From contig NZ_CP092535.1 of the NCBI RefSeq assembly GCF_022437945.1, positions 2,542,001 through 2,606,000 on the forward strand: a stretch of DNA of 64,000 bases, in the 5' to 3' direction. This DNA is from Nocardioides sp. TF02-7 (GTDB taxonomy: Bacteria; Actinomycetota; Actinomycetes; Propionibacteriales; Nocardioidaceae). Of the stretch, positions 17,601 through 27,134 are shown one piece after another. How positions within the stretch are numbered: the stretch's first letter is position 1; every line of letters begins with the position of its first letter. The notes beneath the pieces were generated by a model. It saw only the letters and a program-made list of their open reading frames with translations, was not told the DNA's origin and did no database searches. Made by a program: the position numbers and the translations under genes.

Positions 17601-19154
17601 GAGCGGTTCCCCGACCGCAACGGCATCCTGATCAGCCACGCCTACATCGCGCCGTCGACCGCGCCGGACGGCCGGGGCGCCGGCTTCTCCGTCGACGGCT
17701 CGCGGCTCTACGACGAGGTGGTGCTCGACAACCCCAACGTGTTCCTGGTCCTCGCGGGCCACGAGCACGGTGTCGGCACCAACCTCAAGACCGACATCGG
17801 CGCCACGGTGGCGCACAACGTGGTCGAGCTGCTTGCGGACTACCAGTTCTACAAGGTGACCGCGGGTGAGCTGTGGCCGGAGAAGGTGGCGGCCGACGGC
17901 ACCATCGACCTCGACGGCGACGGGACGTCCGACCACCGGGCGAGCGACCTGCTCCAGTTCGGTGCGAGCTGGCTGCGGCTGCTGCAGTTCGACGTCGAGC
18001 GGTCGGAGGTGAGCATCGACACCTACTCGCCGTTCTTGGACGACTTCGGGGCGACGGAGTACGACGACCGCAAGCGCTACAACGGCGCGGAGGACAACCT
18101 GGTGCTGCCGGTCGACCTGTCGACCCGCACCACCACGTTCGAGACCGACGCGCTGACCGTGGTCACGCCGACCGACACCGTGATCGGCGAGGCGACCGCC
18201 CGCTCGGGCTGGCCGGCCACCGTCGAGTGGTCCGGGCTGACGGAGGGCGAGGTCTACGCCTGGGTGTCGGACAGCCGCACCGCCGACGGTGAGCCGATCC
18301 GCGGGCTGCGCCAGTTCGGCACGGTGTTCGTCGCGACGGCCGCCGGCACCGACGCCACGCCGCCGGTGTTGACGGTGCCGGCCGGCACCGAGCTGGAGGT
18401 GGGGGAGGTGTTCGACCCGCTGGCGGGCGTCACCGCCACCGACGACAGCGACGGCGACCTGCTCGACCGGGTCGAGGTGATCGGGTCGGTCGACACGGCG
18501 GAGCCGGGGTCCTACGCGCTGACCTACCTGGTGGCCGACGACAACGGCAACCAGGTCGTCGTACCCCGCGTGGTGCGGGTCGTGGAGCCGGTGGACGACC
18601 GGGTCGCGACCCGGGTGACGGTCAGGAACGCCACGGCGACGTTCGGCAAGCGGCTGCGGCTCACGGCTCAGGTCTCACCGGCCGCGGCCACGGGTAGCGT
18701 GCAGTTCCTCGCCGGCGAGGAGGTGCTCTGCGAGGCGGTCGTGACCGACGGCAGCGCGTCGTGCCGCGTGCTCACCCTGCCGGCGCCGGGTGACCACGTG
18801 GTGACCGCGGCGTTCTCCGGCGACGAGGAGCACGCGCCCTCGCAGCGGTCGTTCGTGCTCGACGTGCGGGCGCCGGCCAAGCGGGACGCCCGCGTCGACG
18901 CGGGGGCCAGCCGCAAGGTCGTCCCGCCCGGCGCCCGGGTCGTGCTCCGCGCCACCCTGGCGCGCACCGCCACCGGCACGGTGACCTTCAACCGCGGCGG
19001 TAAGCAGCTATGCGTGGCGAAGGTGCGCAACGGCAAGGCGTCGTGCACGCTGCCGCCGCGGCTGAAGAAGGGCCGCTACCGGGTGGTCGCGGTCTACAAG
19101 GGCGACGCCGGCCACCGCGCCGACCGCGACGTCTTCACCTTCCGCAAGCGGTAG
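14637..19154 (+). CDS. Large secreted LamG / calcineurin-like phosphoesterase protein with Ig-like repeats
   Basis: 1,505 residues, one uninterrupted frame, GTG 14637 with a GAGGAGA site 8-14 nt upstream. Domains in order: signal peptide (1-33); two concanavalin-like LamG domains (about 60-270 and 280-485) that share phrases such as SSKEAGG and AHIGG; an Ig-like segment (490-570); a linker; a metallophosphoesterase (about 765-1120) with FAHFTDTQYL, HSGDIIEN, VVAGNHDNQ and LAGHEHGVG, the Asp/His metal ligands of the calcineurin fold; a DUF5011-like bacterial Ig (about 1235-1300); and two Big3-type Ig repeats to a basic C-terminus. It has no LPXTG. It probably cleaves phosphoesters outside the cell; the LamG pair should bind glycans. 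It overlaps the preceding gene. Confidence 0.85.
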   Translation: MSPRQHRRSRVLAAAALGLTVAAGGLLTAPSQAAPTQATPATPTTAPTIAAAAVEVPDADLLDADFAGGTPTDHAQGLAVDTWGTPTFETDPEHGDIMRVTAPAANPQLADDAIAFDWAGQWDELTSGFAVECVFRIDTDMPIGNEKDLCSSKEAGGLSVYVTGGNLGTMAHIGGGYQTVLTPIEGHEWHHAMSVWDGTTLTLYVDGAPVGSTPATGALTVPPNPAAHRFAIGADAAPSGVGQYAPPASFVASRVWSQPLNAAQVHEAAASYGFAVQVPEADILSVDFSDGTPADAAQDLAVSTFGSPVVAPDPALGKPTATTDGFDDAYSYAFGEQWPAISESVSIECTFRLTTDLPVTAEKALCSSKEAGGYSIYVNDDQVGLMAHIGGSYKNARAQIQANRWYHVLATWDGAAIRLYVNGVLSAETPATGALTLPSVNGRPRFVVGGDTNNNTGAQFFAPAVFSSSRVWSQALDGAEVAAAYARELGGVPPAGVELVASSPEAGAHLTEPTVFELDVAKAENATGWAATLDGEPIEQGQEIGAGLRSGDHQVVVTATSVFGDAYRWEIPFTSATIPTGGGTDDGQGGGSVSLSAIADSPDGSDVTTTFREATASVAEDGFQGVVRRVPTSLEFEYDEGGEVPGAQEPDDGETTASPTSGDIPFQRFDVEVDGAAAGRRVVWSGTVDPARSVALRAWRTDTERWVELASARGNAEGETVLAGLLRHEAFVDDGVVHVMVTGVDPFADDLAPRDERATADKDRFEEPGDYDFSFAHFTDTQYLAEGAGGGTYDDWDGVQEPSDVMLEEERALWAAAYESSTQWIADNADERKIAYTAHSGDIIENEYNDPLATGPDGNLLWPGLDEQAVREYEFTSEAQARLDDAGVVNQVVAGNHDNQLGRATGPDSRFNEYYGPDRYYDASQAWPEGASYHAWDETTDEQGNTVTRGRDNQNNYVLFSAGGLDFVAVGLSYGVTQEEADWASSVFERFPDRNGILISHAYIAPSTAPDGRGAGFSVDGSRLYDEVVLDNPNVFLVLAGHEHGVGTNLKTDIGATVAHNVVELLADYQFYKVTAGELWPEKVAADGTIDLDGDGTSDHRASDLLQFGASWLRLLQFDVERSEVSIDTYSPFLDDFGATEYDDRKRYNGAEDNLVLPVDLSTRTTTFETDALTVVTPTDTVIGEATARSGWPATVEWSGLTEGEVYAWVSDSRTADGEPIRGLRQFGTVFVATAAGTDATPPVLTVPAGTELEVGEVFDPLAGVTATDDSDGDLLDRVEVIGSVDTAEPGSYALTYLVADDNGNQVVVPRVVRVVEPVDDRVATRVTVRNATATFGKRLRLTAQVSPAAATGSVQFLAGEEVLCEAVVTDGSASCRVLTLPAPGDHVVTAAFSGDEEHAPSQRSFVLDVRAPAKRDARVDAGASRKVVPPGARVVLRATLARTATGTVTFNRGGKQLCVAKVRNGKASCTLPPRLKKGRYRVVAVYKGDAGHRADRDVFTFRKR

Positions 19155-19171
19155 GGGAGGCCGAGCACCAC

Positions 19172-19211
19172 GACGGCCCGCCGCCGGTCACCACACCGGC
19201 GGCGGGCCGTC
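19172..19211 (+). terminator. Bidirectional hairpin terminator
   Basis: Perfect 17-bp stem gacggcccgccgccggt / accggcggcgggccgtc with 6-nt loop caccac, between the convergent surface-protein and XRE-regulator genes. Lack of a U-tract is usual here. Confidence 0.8.
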
Positions 19212-19223
19212 GCCGTTCCCCGC

Positions 19224-20105
19224 TCAGGCGCGCTTCTCCTCCTGCAGCGCGTGGGCGGCCCGCCGGATCCGCAGCAGCATCGCCGCCGACGGCGTCACCT
19301 TGCCGGAGATGTACGTCGAGAGGCGCGAGGCCGACGTGCCGACGTAGGCCGCGAAGTCGCGCTGGGTGAGGCCGCTGATCGCGACCAGCCGCCGGATCTC
19401 GAGCGCGACGTGCTCCCGCTCCCGCTGCTCCTGGCGCTCGCGGTAAACGACCTGGAACTGCTGGACCGCCCGGGCGACGTCGTCACGCGCCGTACGACGA
19501 GCCAGCTCGACCAGCCGGTCGGCGGCGGGACCCCACGGGTTGAGCGCCACCGGAGCCACCAGCGCCCGCCAGTCGGCGACGCTGTGCGACTCGACCAGCC
19601 GCTCGAGGTGGTCGCTCCACGGCTGCCGCCGGCTCGGCCGGGGGTCGCCGATCCCGACGAGGATCAGCCACGACGCGTGGTGGTGGTTGAGCTCGGCGAC
19701 CTCGGTGGCCTCCTCGATGTCGAGGCCGGCGTCGACCAGGGCGTCGCACATCGCCTGCTCCCGGTCGAGCAGCGCCAGCACGCCGGAGAGCACCGGCTGG
19801 TCGGGGCCGTGGCCGAGGAGCTCGTCGAGCCGGTCCTGCACGGAGGCGAGCGGCTCGTGGCCGAGGGTGCGGATCAGCGTGTTGAGCGTGAGCACGTCCT
19901 CGGCCTCGGCGTCGACGCACAGGCAGACGAGGTTGGCCCACGCGGCCCGCTCCTCGTCCTTCGCCTGCCGCCACGCCTTGCTCTCGACGAGCTGCTCGAA
20001 CCGACGCCAGGTCGCCGCCTGCGGGTCGTCGGTGTCGGCGCGCGAGCGCGCGAGCGCAGCGTCGACCGCCCCTGCGACCCGATCGCGATCGGCTCGTCCG
20101 GGCAT
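19224..20105 (-). CDS. XRE-family regulator with C-terminal HTH
   Basis: 293 residues. The HTH is at the C-terminus (about 240-285): LVAISGLTQRDFAAYVGTSA, then SRLSTYISGKVTPSAAML. The N-terminal 230 residues are helical, with VLTLNTLIRTLGHEPLASVQ and many acidic and Trp residues, and match no named domain known to me. Such proteins with a long N-terminal region and a terminal Cro/CI HTH occur widely in Nocardioides-like genomes; target genes are unknown. It starts MPGRADRDRVAGAVDAALAR at ATG 20105 and points at the terminator after the large surface protein. Confidence 0.78.
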   Translation of the reverse strand: MPGRADRDRVAGAVDAALARSRADTDDPQAATWRRFEQLVESKAWRQAKDEERAAWANLVCLCVDAEAEDVLTLNTLIRTLGHEPLASVQDRLDELLGHGPDQPVLSGVLALLDREQAMCDALVDAGLDIEEATEVAELNHHHASWLILVGIGDPRPSRRQPWSDHLERLVESHSVADWRALVAPVALNPWGPAADRLVELARRTARDDVARAVQQFQVVYRERQEQREREHVALEIRRLVAISGLTQRDFAAYVGTSASRLSTYISGKVTPSAAMLLRIRRAAHALQEEKRA

Positions 20106-20200
20106 GAGCCCTCCCCGTGCCCCCGGACCCGTTGGAGCCGGGTCCCCGCGACCGATCCCCCACCGGCCGCGCCCGCCCCAGTGGCGCCGGGACGGGTGAC

Positions 20201-21322
20201 TTACCTAACAGTAGGTCTGTGCGCGTGACCTTTGGACGACTCCTGCGTTACGCAGGCCGCGACGGCGCCGGATCTGATAACTTCGTCGAGCGGGTCAATC
20301 GACTCGGTCGGGGGCGGGAGGAGGTCGACGTCGTGGGTGCGCCGGTACCTCTCGAAGTCGTCCCTGGCGATCGCCTGGAAGAGGGCCCGAGTCGCCCGTA
20401 CGTCCAGCTCCACGACGCTCTGCCCGTCGATGGTCGCCGTGCCGTGGTGCGGAGCGGTCAGCCAGGTGAACTCGCCGGCGCCCTTCCGGGTGATGGTCAT
20501 CGCCAGGCTCCGGATGAGGCCTTGGTCGAACTCGGAGTCGAGGACCACCAGCTCGGCGAGATCTCCGACCAGGCCGGTGAGCCGCAGTGGATTGGTCCGC
20601 GAACCGGAGACGGCCTGCTCGAGGACCGCGCGGAGGAAGTGCTGCTGGCGGTCGATCCGGTCGAAGTCGCCTTCGGGAAGCGACTTGCGGTCCCGCACGT
20701 AAGCGAGCGCCTCTGCACCCTCGAGCCGGCTGGTGGTCCCGTCGGCCATCGGCACCTCGACCCCACCGAGCGTCTCGGTGACCTCGGCGAAGCCCTCGAA
20801 GTCGACGACCACCACGTGGTCGACGAAGACGCCGGCCGTCTCTTCGAGAGTGTGTGCCAACAGACGAGGGCCGCCGAAGGAGAACGCCGCGTTGAGCTTG
20901 GCCCGGCCCCGGCCGGGGATCTCGACCCAGGCGTCGCGGGGGAGCGACACCACCTGGCTGGAGTCGCGGTCTTCCGACAGGTGCCAGACCATCATCGTGT
21001 CGCTGCGAAAGCTGCCCTCGACCCAGTCGCCGGTCTGCAGCTGCTCCCGCAGGTCGTGACCGGGACCAGCGTCGACGCCGACGAGCAGCACGTTGAGCGC
21101 GCTGCCCTCCACCCGTTCCGGGCGCCCCGGACGGTCCAGCTCGGCATCGAACCGAGGGATGTCTCCGAGACGGCTGTTGAGCACCCAGACCCAGCCGCCG
21201 ACGCCGACGAGGAGGGCCAGAGCCAGCACGCACAGGACCGACAGCGCCGGGTGGCGCTTGGCCAGGCGCAGGGGACCCGCCCGTCTCGTCCGATGCGCGG
21301 AAGCAGGCCGGTGCTCGCTCAT
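20201..21322 (-). CDS. LytR-CpsA-Psr (LCP) family cell-wall glycopolymer transferase
   Basis: 373 residues: short cytoplasmic N-terminus, one membrane segment (about 30-50, LSVLCVLALALLVGVGGWVW) and an extracytoplasmic LCP domain. Conserved features are LNVLLVGVDAG, SDTMMVWHLS, SLPRDAWVEIPGRGRAKLNA, and the Arg-rich YVRDRKSLPEGDFDRIDRQQ. LCP enzymes move polyprenyl-linked glycopolymers onto peptidoglycan. Its place between the surface protein and a glycosyltransferase-methyltransferase block fits final attachment of a surface glycan. It is divergent from the long glycosyltransferase at 21484. Confidence 0.93.
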   Translation of the reverse strand: MSEHRPASAHRTRRAGPLRLAKRHPALSVLCVLALALLVGVGGWVWVLNSRLGDIPRFDAELDRPGRPERVEGSALNVLLVGVDAGPGHDLREQLQTGDWVEGSFRSDTMMVWHLSEDRDSSQVVSLPRDAWVEIPGRGRAKLNAAFSFGGPRLLAHTLEETAGVFVDHVVVVDFEGFAEVTETLGGVEVPMADGTTSRLEGAEALAYVRDRKSLPEGDFDRIDRQQHFLRAVLEQAVSGSRTNPLRLTGLVGDLAELVVLDSEFDQGLIRSLAMTITRKGAGEFTWLTAPHHGTATIDGQSVVELDVRATRALFQAIARDDFERYRRTHDVDLLPPPTESIDPLDEVIRSGAVAACVTQESSKGHAHRPTVR

Positions 21323-21483
21323 GAGCGGTCATCTCTCCCGAGGTCGACGAGGTCGGCGCAGCCTAGCCAATCGGTAGGCGATGGATAAAGTAAAGAACAT
21401 CCGGGTACCACGCAGCGACCGTGCCGCCTCCTCGGCACGGCCGCAGAAGCACGGCCGCATGGGGGTCCTGTCTCGGAGGACAG

Positions 21484-24400
21484 ATGCAACGCGATGACTT
21501 CAAGGTACGCAGATTCCCCGGGATCGATGCTGTCGGCCTGAGCGAGGCCGCAAGTCGGTTGCGCGTGGCGATCGTGACCGAGGAGATCATCGGACCGGTG
21601 CGCAACGGAGGCATCGCCTCGACGTACGCGCACCTCGCCAAGGGGGCTCGCTGCCGAGGGGCACGAGGTGCACGTGCTGTTCCTCAAGGGGCCTGTCGTG
21701 CAGGACGAGACGCCGGAGCACTGGGTCGACCACTACGCCCAGCACGGCGTGGCGCTGCACTACCTCGACATTCCCGAGACTCCCGTCTGGAGTGCGGCAG
21801 CCACGTGGCAGCGTCGCTACGCCAGCGCCTACGAGTGGCTCCGTGAGCAGGAACCGTTCGACGTCGTCCACACCTCCGAGTGGCGTGGCGGGCTGGTGTA
21901 CGCGCTCATGGCCAAGCGACTCGGCCTCGCGTTCCGGGAGACCCTTTTTCCTGGTCAAGACCTCCTCGCCCTACATCTGGAACCGTCATTACCAGATGCA
22001 GCCGATCACCGAGCCGAACCTCCTCGCCGCCGCGTACGCGGAGCAGAAGTGCGTGGAGCTGGCCGATCGAGTGGTCGGCGGCTCAGCCCACCTCTTGTCG
22101 TTCATGGAGCGGGTCGGTTACCGGATACCCGACGACCACGTCCACGTGCAGCCCAACATCGTCGACTTCTCGAACGTCGCCGTGACCGACCGCCGGCCTG
22201 GACCCCCGCGCCGGCACGGCGACGTCGTGCGGACCCGCGACCTCGTCTTCTTCGGGCGCCTCGAGCAGCGCAAGGGCATCGAGATCTTCTGCACGGCCGT
22301 GGATCTGCTGCACGAGCGGGGCGAGGTGCCCTCGTCGGTGACCTTCCTCGGGAAGTGGAGCGGCAGGCTGCCCGCGCAGGGCGGGATCACGCCGGAGGAG
22401 TACGTCGCGGAGAAGTCGCGCACCTGGGCGTGTCCGGTCACCGTCGTGACCGACAGGAACCAGCCCGAAGCCCTCGAGCTGCTCTGCGAGAAGGACGTCA
22501 TCGCGGTGATGCCCTCGCTCATCGAGAACTCCAGCATGGCGGTCTACGAGACGCTCGAGCAGCGGGTCCCGTTCATTGCCACTGCCGTCGGAGGGACGCC
22601 CGAGCTCGTCGCTGAAGAGGACCACCCGACCTGCCTGGTGGAGCCGACCGCGCAGGCGCTCGCCGATCGCATGGAGCACGCCATCCGCGACGGCCAGGTC
22701 ATCGCCCGGCCGCGCTTCTCCAACGAGCAGAACCTCCGCGTCTGGTACGGGTTCCACGCCTACGTGGCCGAGCTCATCGAACGGGAGGGCCGGGGACGGG
22801 CGGTGGAGCTGCTCACGGCCGGCGTGGACCGCCCCGGTTCCGAAGTCGCGTCGATCGCCTACGTCGCACTGGCTCGTCGCGGTGATGTGCTCGACGACCT
22901 GGTCAAGGCGTTCTACGCCGAGGCGCCCGACCAGGTGGTCCTGGGCTACAACGACGGCGCCGTCCGTGCCGAGGTCGACAAGGCCGGCCTCGCTCTCGAG
23001 TCCGCGGGCGTGAGCGTGAAGGTGGTCAACTGCACCGGCCAGACGGCGGGAAGCGCACTCGACCGCCTGGTGGCGGAAGGACGCGCCGACGCGGTCGTCG
23101 TCTCGCACGGCGCGAGCGCGGTGCCGCGGCTCGGCTACCTCGACGCCGCGCGCCGCGCGCTGACCCACCGGCCCGGCTGCTTGTTCACGGCGTTCTTCGC
23201 CACTGACGACGCGACCGTGGGCATGCCGCTCGGAGGAGACGTGGCGTCACAGGTGCTCACGTCCCGCGCCTACGGGCCGGAGGTGTTCGCGTTTCGGCGC
23301 GAGACGTTCGACGCGGTCGGGGGTTCGAGCCGTACGACGCTCGCCACGGACTGGTTCATGAGTACGTCACCCGCGCGACCGAGGCCGGCCACGAGCTGTT
23401 GGTCCTTCCCGAGCAGCTCCTCTCCTGGGGAGTCAGCCGCCGAGGAGTCACGGGCCTTCCACACCGATCCGATGCACGCCTACCTCAAGGCGAAGCCGAT
23501 GATCGACCGCTCGACGCTCGCGCAGCGGAAGGTCCTGCTCGCCGCCCTGCACCCCGGCCGGACGTCCGGCGGGGTCGACGAGCGCATGCTGCGCGGCGGC
23601 GTAACCGACGACGGCGAGAGTCAATGGCTCCTGCCAGCGACCTGGGACCCCGAGGACGTCGCCGCTGCTCGGCAACGGCGGCTCGTCGTCGGGCTCGACT
23701 GCCGCACCGACGAGCTGTGGCTCTACGCCCGCGGCCTCGGCGAGCGCCGGCTCATCGTCCGAGGCGAGGCAGTGCCGGTCACGCTCGTTGCGACGCGCGG
23801 TGAGGAGGGCAGTGAGGACCACGTGACGGTGTCGCGGTTCCAGGTGCCGACCGACTGGGAGGCGGGTAGCTCGTACCCGTTGACCTGGGGTCTTTACGAC
23901 GGCGAGGTCAAGATCCGCAACACCTTCCTCCGCGTCAACAAGATCGGAGCCCGCACCTTCGCGGTCGCCGGCCGAACACCGGTCCTCTCCGCTGGCGCGC
24001 TCACCGACCTCGTCCACAGCGTCCCGGTGCGGTGGCCGGTGCCACAGCCTGTCGCCGCCGGGTCAGCATCTGACCCGACGGATCCGGTTGCCGACGAACC
24101 CGCTGCCCCCCACCGATGTCGGCTTCGAGCTCACCGCGACCGCCTCGGTCGACGACGACGTCGAGCGGGCTGTCCGGGCGGCGCGAGACGCCCTGAAGCT
24201 GCGGGCCGACACCGACCCGGTCGAGGTGCTCGAGCGCAGCCGCGCCCTCCTCGTGAGTCCACCGCCGACGCTGCCCGCGCCGATCACCCCCGCTCGGGAC
24301 TGCAGCCTCCGTACGCCCACGACGGCTGGCGCACAGGTGACTGGCTGACCGGCTGGGCATGGGACCGCGAGGACCGCGATCGGATCCTCCACGTCGTCCT

Positions 24401-24692
24401 GATGTCGGCCGCCGAGCCGCTGCTGATGGTCCGCGCTGACGGCACCGACCGATCCCTCGAGGACGTTCCCGGTAGGGGGCGGCACGTGTTCCGCATCCCC
24501 GTCCTACCCGAGCACATGGAGCGCGCCGACCTCCACCTTCGGATCTGGGAGAGCCACACCCGCGTCTACCGGGGCGGGCTGCGGCTCGACCTGTCCGCCG
24601 GGCCGATGCTCCGTCGGGTCGTCGAGCCCGGGGTCCATCGCGGTGACCAGCGCCGCGCCGCGAGGAAGAGGAGATGGTGGAGGCGAGGATGA
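21484..24692 (+). CDS. Long multi-domain GT4 glycosyltransferase (six single-base frame breaks)
   Basis: A gene of about 1,069 codons from ATG 21484 (GGAGGA at 21475). An N-terminal GT-B enzyme is clear: RLRVAIVTEEIIGPVRNGGI, HTSEWRGGLVYALMAKRLGL, LVFFGRLEQRKGIEIFCTAV and the donor-site pattern MPSLIENSSMAVYETLEQ with AVGGTPELV. From about residue 430 a second region (VVLGYNDGAVRAEVDKAGLA; VVVSHGASAVPRLGYLDAAR) looks like a separate nucleotide-sugar or GT2-like domain, then a C-terminal part with DGWRTGDWLTGWAWD of unknown type. The frame changes at about 21643, 21948, 23322, 23430, 24060 and 24290; four are an extra base and two a missing base in short homopolymers, and net translation recovers. 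It overlaps the methyltransferase by ATGA. Confidence 0.75.
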
Positions 24693-25699
24693 CGTGGGAA
24701 CGACTCGGCAGGGGGATCTTCGGAGGTCCGTTCCTCAAGGCGCTCGACGTCCCGGCGGCGGCCGCCCGGCTACGAGCGGCAGAGATCGCCCCGGGCATGC
24801 TGTCGATCGGCGAACGAGCGCTGCTGCACGAGCTGCTACGCCGAACCTGGTCCGGAGAGGGCGCGGTGGTCGACGGTGGCAGCTTCTTCGGGTCGTCCCT
24901 CGTCGCGGAGGCCCAAGGGATGCTGGCAGGCTCGGTCATCGAGGACGTGCCCGGCGACCGGTTCCCCGACGGGAAGCCGATCCACGGGTACGAGCTCGGC
25001 TACCTACCGGCGCCGCAGAGCGACCGGGTCGACCGTCGACGGGTGTATGCGGGCACCGAGTACCGGCTCGGCGACAGCTTCGTCCAGATCCTCGAGGACA
25101 CCGTCGCTCCCTACCGGGACCTGGTGGCCCTCCACATCGGCGACCTGCAGAAGGAGCGCTGGAGCGGTGCGCCCATCGAGATCGCGTTCATCGACGTCTG
25201 CAAGACAGCACGGCTGAACGCCCACGTGTCGAAGGAGTTCCTCCCGGCGCTGATCGGCGGCGGGTCGACCCTCGTCCACCAGGACTTCTTCTTCGACCGG
25301 CTGCCGTGGATCAGGGTCACGATGGGCTACCTGAAGGACTACTTCCGGTGGGAGGGACAGGTGTTCACCAGCTCCGTCTACCGGAGCGTCAAGGCGGTCC
25401 CTGCTGACATCGCCGAGGTCGACCCGTTCCTCGTGGGCACCTACGAGGAGTGCCTCCAGCTCCACGACGCGATCGAGTACGGCGGCATCGAGCGCCGGTA
25501 CGAGTACCACCTCGCTCTGTCCCGCGCCTACCTGATGGCGCTCAAGGGACGAAAGAACGAAGCGATGGATGCGCTGCGCGAGGTGGAACGCGTCTACGCC
25601 GACCTGCTCGACGACGCAGACGATCCGCGCGGGAACCGGTTCCGGCTCGACCGAGCGAGCCGGCAGATCTCCAACGGCAACATCTTCAAGGTCTCCTAG
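24689..25699 (+). CDS. Class I SAM-dependent methyltransferase-like protein
   Basis: 336 residues from ATG 24689, chosen because GGAGG lies 6-10 nt upstream and it overlaps the glycosyltransferase stop. EGAVVDGGSFFGSSLVAEAQ resembles the SAM-binding motif I; IEIAFIDVCKTARLNAHVSK and GGGSTLVHQDFFFDRLPW follow the TylF/macrocin O-methyltransferase pattern with its metal-binding HQDF. The substrate is likely a sugar hydroxyl of the glycan made by the neighbouring enzyme. A helical, TPR-like C-terminus (YEYHLALSRAYLMALKGRKN) is an addition. The family fit is good in motifs but distant. Confidence 0.75.
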   Translation: MTWERLGRGIFGGPFLKALDVPAAAARLRAAEIAPGMLSIGERALLHELLRRTWSGEGAVVDGGSFFGSSLVAEAQGMLAGSVIEDVPGDRFPDGKPIHGYELGYLPAPQSDRVDRRRVYAGTEYRLGDSFVQILEDTVAPYRDLVALHIGDLQKERWSGAPIEIAFIDVCKTARLNAHVSKEFLPALIGGGSTLVHQDFFFDRLPWIRVTMGYLKDYFRWEGQVFTSSVYRSVKAVPADIAEVDPFLVGTYEECLQLHDAIEYGGIERRYEYHLALSRAYLMALKGRKNEAMDALREVERVYADLLDDADDPRGNRFRLDRASRQISNGNIFKVS

Positions 25700-25707
25700 G
25701 GGAGCGC

Positions 25708-27054
25708 ATGACAGAGACGACCGTCGATCCCATGGCCGCAGCGAAGGCCGCCATCGCCGACAAGAACTGGACGGAGGCGCGGCGGCTGCTGGCCCCGCTG
25801 GTGGCCGAGAACCCCCGTGGTGCTGCCGCCGTCCTCCTCGCCAGGTCGGAGCTCGAGCTCGGCCGTCCGGAAGTGGCCGCACCGCTCGTCGCCGCGTTCA
25901 AAGCGTGGCGACCACGGCACGTCGGTGCCCGTGTCCTCGGAGCCCGGATCCACCTCGCCAGTGGTTCCTTCGACGAGGCGGAGTCCGAGGCGCGGGCGGC
26001 CCTCGAGCTCGAACCCGACCATCCGGCGGTGCCGCGGCTGCTCGAGCGGATCGCGGCGGGTCGCGCAGCGGCGGAGTCGGAGCGGCTGGTCCGCCTCGTC
26101 GACGCCCAGCACGTGCGGGCGAGGAGGGAGGGGCCGACCCGCGAGCTGCTGGCGGCCGCTCGAACACTCCAACGTATGCGCCCGGGACCCGACTGGACGC
26201 GCGACCGGCTGCAGGCGACGATCGCTTACTTCCACCATGCTTCGGACCTCCGTGCCGCGCTGCGCAACTACGATCCGCACCTGATCGATATCTCGACCCG
26301 GTTCGACTACATCGCGTGGCCCCGCCGCATCCAGCAGTACGTCCGAGGCCGCTCGGTGCTCGATGTGGGGTGCGGGTTCGGCGGCTACGGGATGGGGTTC
26401 CTCATCGCAGGCACCAAGAGCTACACCGGCCTCGACCCGGCCATGGAGCTCGACAGCAGCCGCGCCAAGAACAAGCGTGTGCGCAAGTGGGAGGACATGG
26501 GGGTCACTCCTCGACAGATCGCCGAAGCACTCCCGGCGATCCGCCTGCTGCAGAGCTCGTCGGAGGACACCACGTTCGAGGAGACCTTCGACACGATCGC
26601 GCTGCACAACGTCACGGAGCACCTGATGAGCCTCGACGAAGTGCTTCGTGGCCTGACCCGGCTGTGCCGCCGCGACAGCGTCGTGGTGTTCCACCACCAC
26701 AACTACTACTGCTGGAACGGCCACCACCTCGCGCCCAACCAGCCGGCGCAGCTCGACGAGTCGGACCCCCGGCACCAGCAGGTGTACGACTGGCGCCACA
26801 TCGACCTGGTGCCGGACCTGCCCGAGGACCACTACATCCGGACCAACCTCAACCGGGTCCGCCTCGACGAGCTGCGCGAAGTCACCGAGCGGTACTACGA
26901 GATCGAGCGGTGGGACGAGGTCCCTTCCTCGCCCGAGACGCTGGAGCGTCTCACGCCCCAGGTGTTGGACCGGGTGCGTGGGACGGTGCCGGACATCACC
27001 GAGCGCGAGCTGTCGGTCAACGCCGTGCTCGCTGTCGCCCGGCCGAAGCGCTGA
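25708..27054 (+). CDS. TPR-containing class I SAM-dependent methyltransferase
   Basis: 448 residues from ATG 25708 with GGGGAGCG upstream, 8 bp after the previous stop. Residues 1-120 form TPR-like helical pairs (AAKAAIADKNWTEARRLLAP; EAESEARAALELEPDHPAVP). A methyltransferase domain follows with motif I SVLDVGCGFGGYGMGFLIAG and the acidic end of strand 2 in GLDPA; EETFDTIALHNVTEHL is motif IV/V-like. A histidine-rich patch VVFHHHNYYCWNGHHLAPNQ is unusual but common to this group of glycan-cluster methyltransferases. Same operon as the preceding two genes. Substrate unknown; glycan modification is inferred. Confidence 0.8.
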   Translation: MTETTVDPMAAAKAAIADKNWTEARRLLAPLVAENPRGAAAVLLARSELELGRPEVAAPLVAAFKAWRPRHVGARVLGARIHLASGSFDEAESEARAALELEPDHPAVPRLLERIAAGRAAAESERLVRLVDAQHVRARREGPTRELLAAARTLQRMRPGPDWTRDRLQATIAYFHHASDLRAALRNYDPHLIDISTRFDYIAWPRRIQQYVRGRSVLDVGCGFGGYGMGFLIAGTKSYTGLDPAMELDSSRAKNKRVRKWEDMGVTPRQIAEALPAIRLLQSSSEDTTFEETFDTIALHNVTEHLMSLDEVLRGLTRLCRRDSVVVFHHHNYYCWNGHHLAPNQPAQLDESDPRHQQVYDWRHIDLVPDLPEDHYIRTNLNRVRLDELREVTERYYEIERWDEVPSSPETLERLTPQVLDRVRGTVPDITERELSVNAVLAVARPKR

Positions 27055-27134
27055 CCGGGACCTGCTCCTACGACTGCAGGGACGGCCCTGACGGACCGCC
27101 CCTGCTCGTCGTACGTTGACTTGCCTTGCTCGGG

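Noticed and set aside
19224..20228. Plus-strand ORF of 325 codons opposite the XRE regulator
   Set aside because: Shadow of the regulator gene; no start signal and no recognisable domain.
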